A stretch of 64,000 bases of DNA, from contig CM068593.1 in the NCBI GenBank assembly GCA_035048485.1, positions 87,001-151,000 on the forward strand, written 5' to 3'. The notes under the pieces are model-generated. The model was not told the DNA's origin and did no database searches. It was given only the letters and a program-made list of their open reading frames with translations. A program made the position numbers and the translations under genes. The stretch is from Pteria penguin. Taxonomy: Eukaryota; Mollusca; Bivalvia; Pterioida; Pteriidae. Shown piece after piece: positions 63,510 to 64,000 of this stretch (position 1 is its first letter; every line of letters starts with the position of its first letter).

Positions 63510-63556
<47 letters not shown>
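63509..63556. repeat. (CT)n microsatellite
   Basis: About 24 CT dinucleotides. Confidence 0.95.
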
Positions 63557-63561
<5 letters not shown>

Positions 63562-63626
63562 ATCTGCAATTATCTCTAGCCGATAGAAAACCCATATTCA
63601 AGGACATGGTATTTATAAGAGTTGGT

Positions 63627-63797
63627 TGTTTGGTTAATTGGTGTTTTACGTCGCTTTCAACAATTTTTCAGTTATATCGCGACATGGAAGCAGGAGGTAA
63701 CTAACCTCTAAAACATAGTTGCGCAACCCGGGAATCGAACCCCGGATCGTCGATGCCGCAAGCCAAGCGCTTAACCACTACACCAATCCTGCCCCTT
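63627..63797 (-). mobile_element. tRNA-derived SINE, same family as 45,469
   Basis: Minus strand: GGGGCAGGATTGGTGTAGTG, GATCCGGGGTTCGATTCCCG, AGGTTAGTTACCTCCTGCTT and a tail AAAGCGACGTAAAACACCAA. The B-box GGTTCGATTCC is closer to a real tRNA than in the 45-kb copy. I see no clear target-site duplication. Confidence 0.85.
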
Positions 63798-64000
63798 TCT
63801 AAAAATGTAATGTATATGTTATGAATACAACGAATAACATATAGTAATTTATGTGTGTATTATATATACATATATGTATATGATATACAGTAGTTTATGT
63901 GTAAACGTATGTGGTATATAGTAGTAGTCTCTGTGTTTCAATGGATATATGTGTGTGTTTACAACAATGTATCTATCTGTCATCCAGACTCATTCAGAAC

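Noticed and set aside
1..64000. CRISPR array or bacterial operon
   Set aside because: The tandem repeats lack the short repeat/unique spacer pattern, there are no cas-like genes, and introns, SINEs and metazoan transposons show a eukaryotic nuclear origin.

Overview
The window is nuclear DNA from a metazoan, most likely a bivalve mollusc. Genes are intron-bearing, with GTAAGT-type donors and pyrimidine-AG acceptors. Composition is AT-rich. There are tRNA-derived SINEs with perfect target-site duplications, TTAGGG-type interstitial telomeric repeats, and a large load of invertebrate mobile elements. I see no bacterial operons, CRISPR arrays, rRNA or free-standing tRNA genes. I cannot name a species. 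Almost every recognisable coding stretch belongs to a mobile element, and most are broken.

Layout. 1-5.7 kb: a 42-bp minisatellite, then decayed minus-strand coding sequence of unknown family with a Myb/SANT-like end and an internal ~0.83-kb duplication. 6.2-8.8 kb: an element flanked by TCGG-palindrome repeats and carrying remnants of a DUF4806 gene. 8.9-13.9 kb: arrays of a repeat family rich in perfect TGACGTCA sites, hairpins and a 1.1-kb duplication. 14.4-14.9 kb: a broken exon of an unknown gene. 16-18 kb: a SINE, telomeric repeats and a 338-bp tandem array. 19.2-23.4 kb: a decayed tyrosine-recombinase-like (Crypton-type) gene with three exons, its intron full of ~130-140-bp arrays. 23.6-32.6 kb: a graveyard of Penelope-like elements (PLEs) plus a TTAA-flanked MITE. 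50.5-57.8 kb: an orphan signal-peptide-like exon, a Naiad-type PLE and another PLE remnant. 57.8-63.2 kb: a LINE interrupted by other elements. 63.6 kb: a SINE.

The centrepiece is 33,109-47,714. A ~47-bp inverted repeat bounds about 14.6 kb that holds two converging gene sets. On the plus strand is a spliced SWIM-finger + YqaJ/lambda-exonuclease + PHD-finger protein. On the minus strand are a THAP DNA-binding protein and a multi-exon HARBI1-like DDE transposase. This matches the ISL2EU (IS4EU) branch of the PIF-Harbinger/ISL2EU group. Into the first intron of the nuclease gene a 6.36-kb Ngaro-type tyrosine-recombinase retrotransposon has inserted in antisense. It has gag, RT-RNase H, recombinase and SGNH-hydrolase frames and almost identical A1-B1-A2-B2 split direct repeats, so it is young.

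The second notable system is the PLE set. One copy (50.5-53.6 kb) has its GIY-YIG nuclease upstream of the RT, the permuted order of Naiad elements. Its 3' end is shared with fragments at 25 kb and with the 338-bp tandem array at 17 kb.
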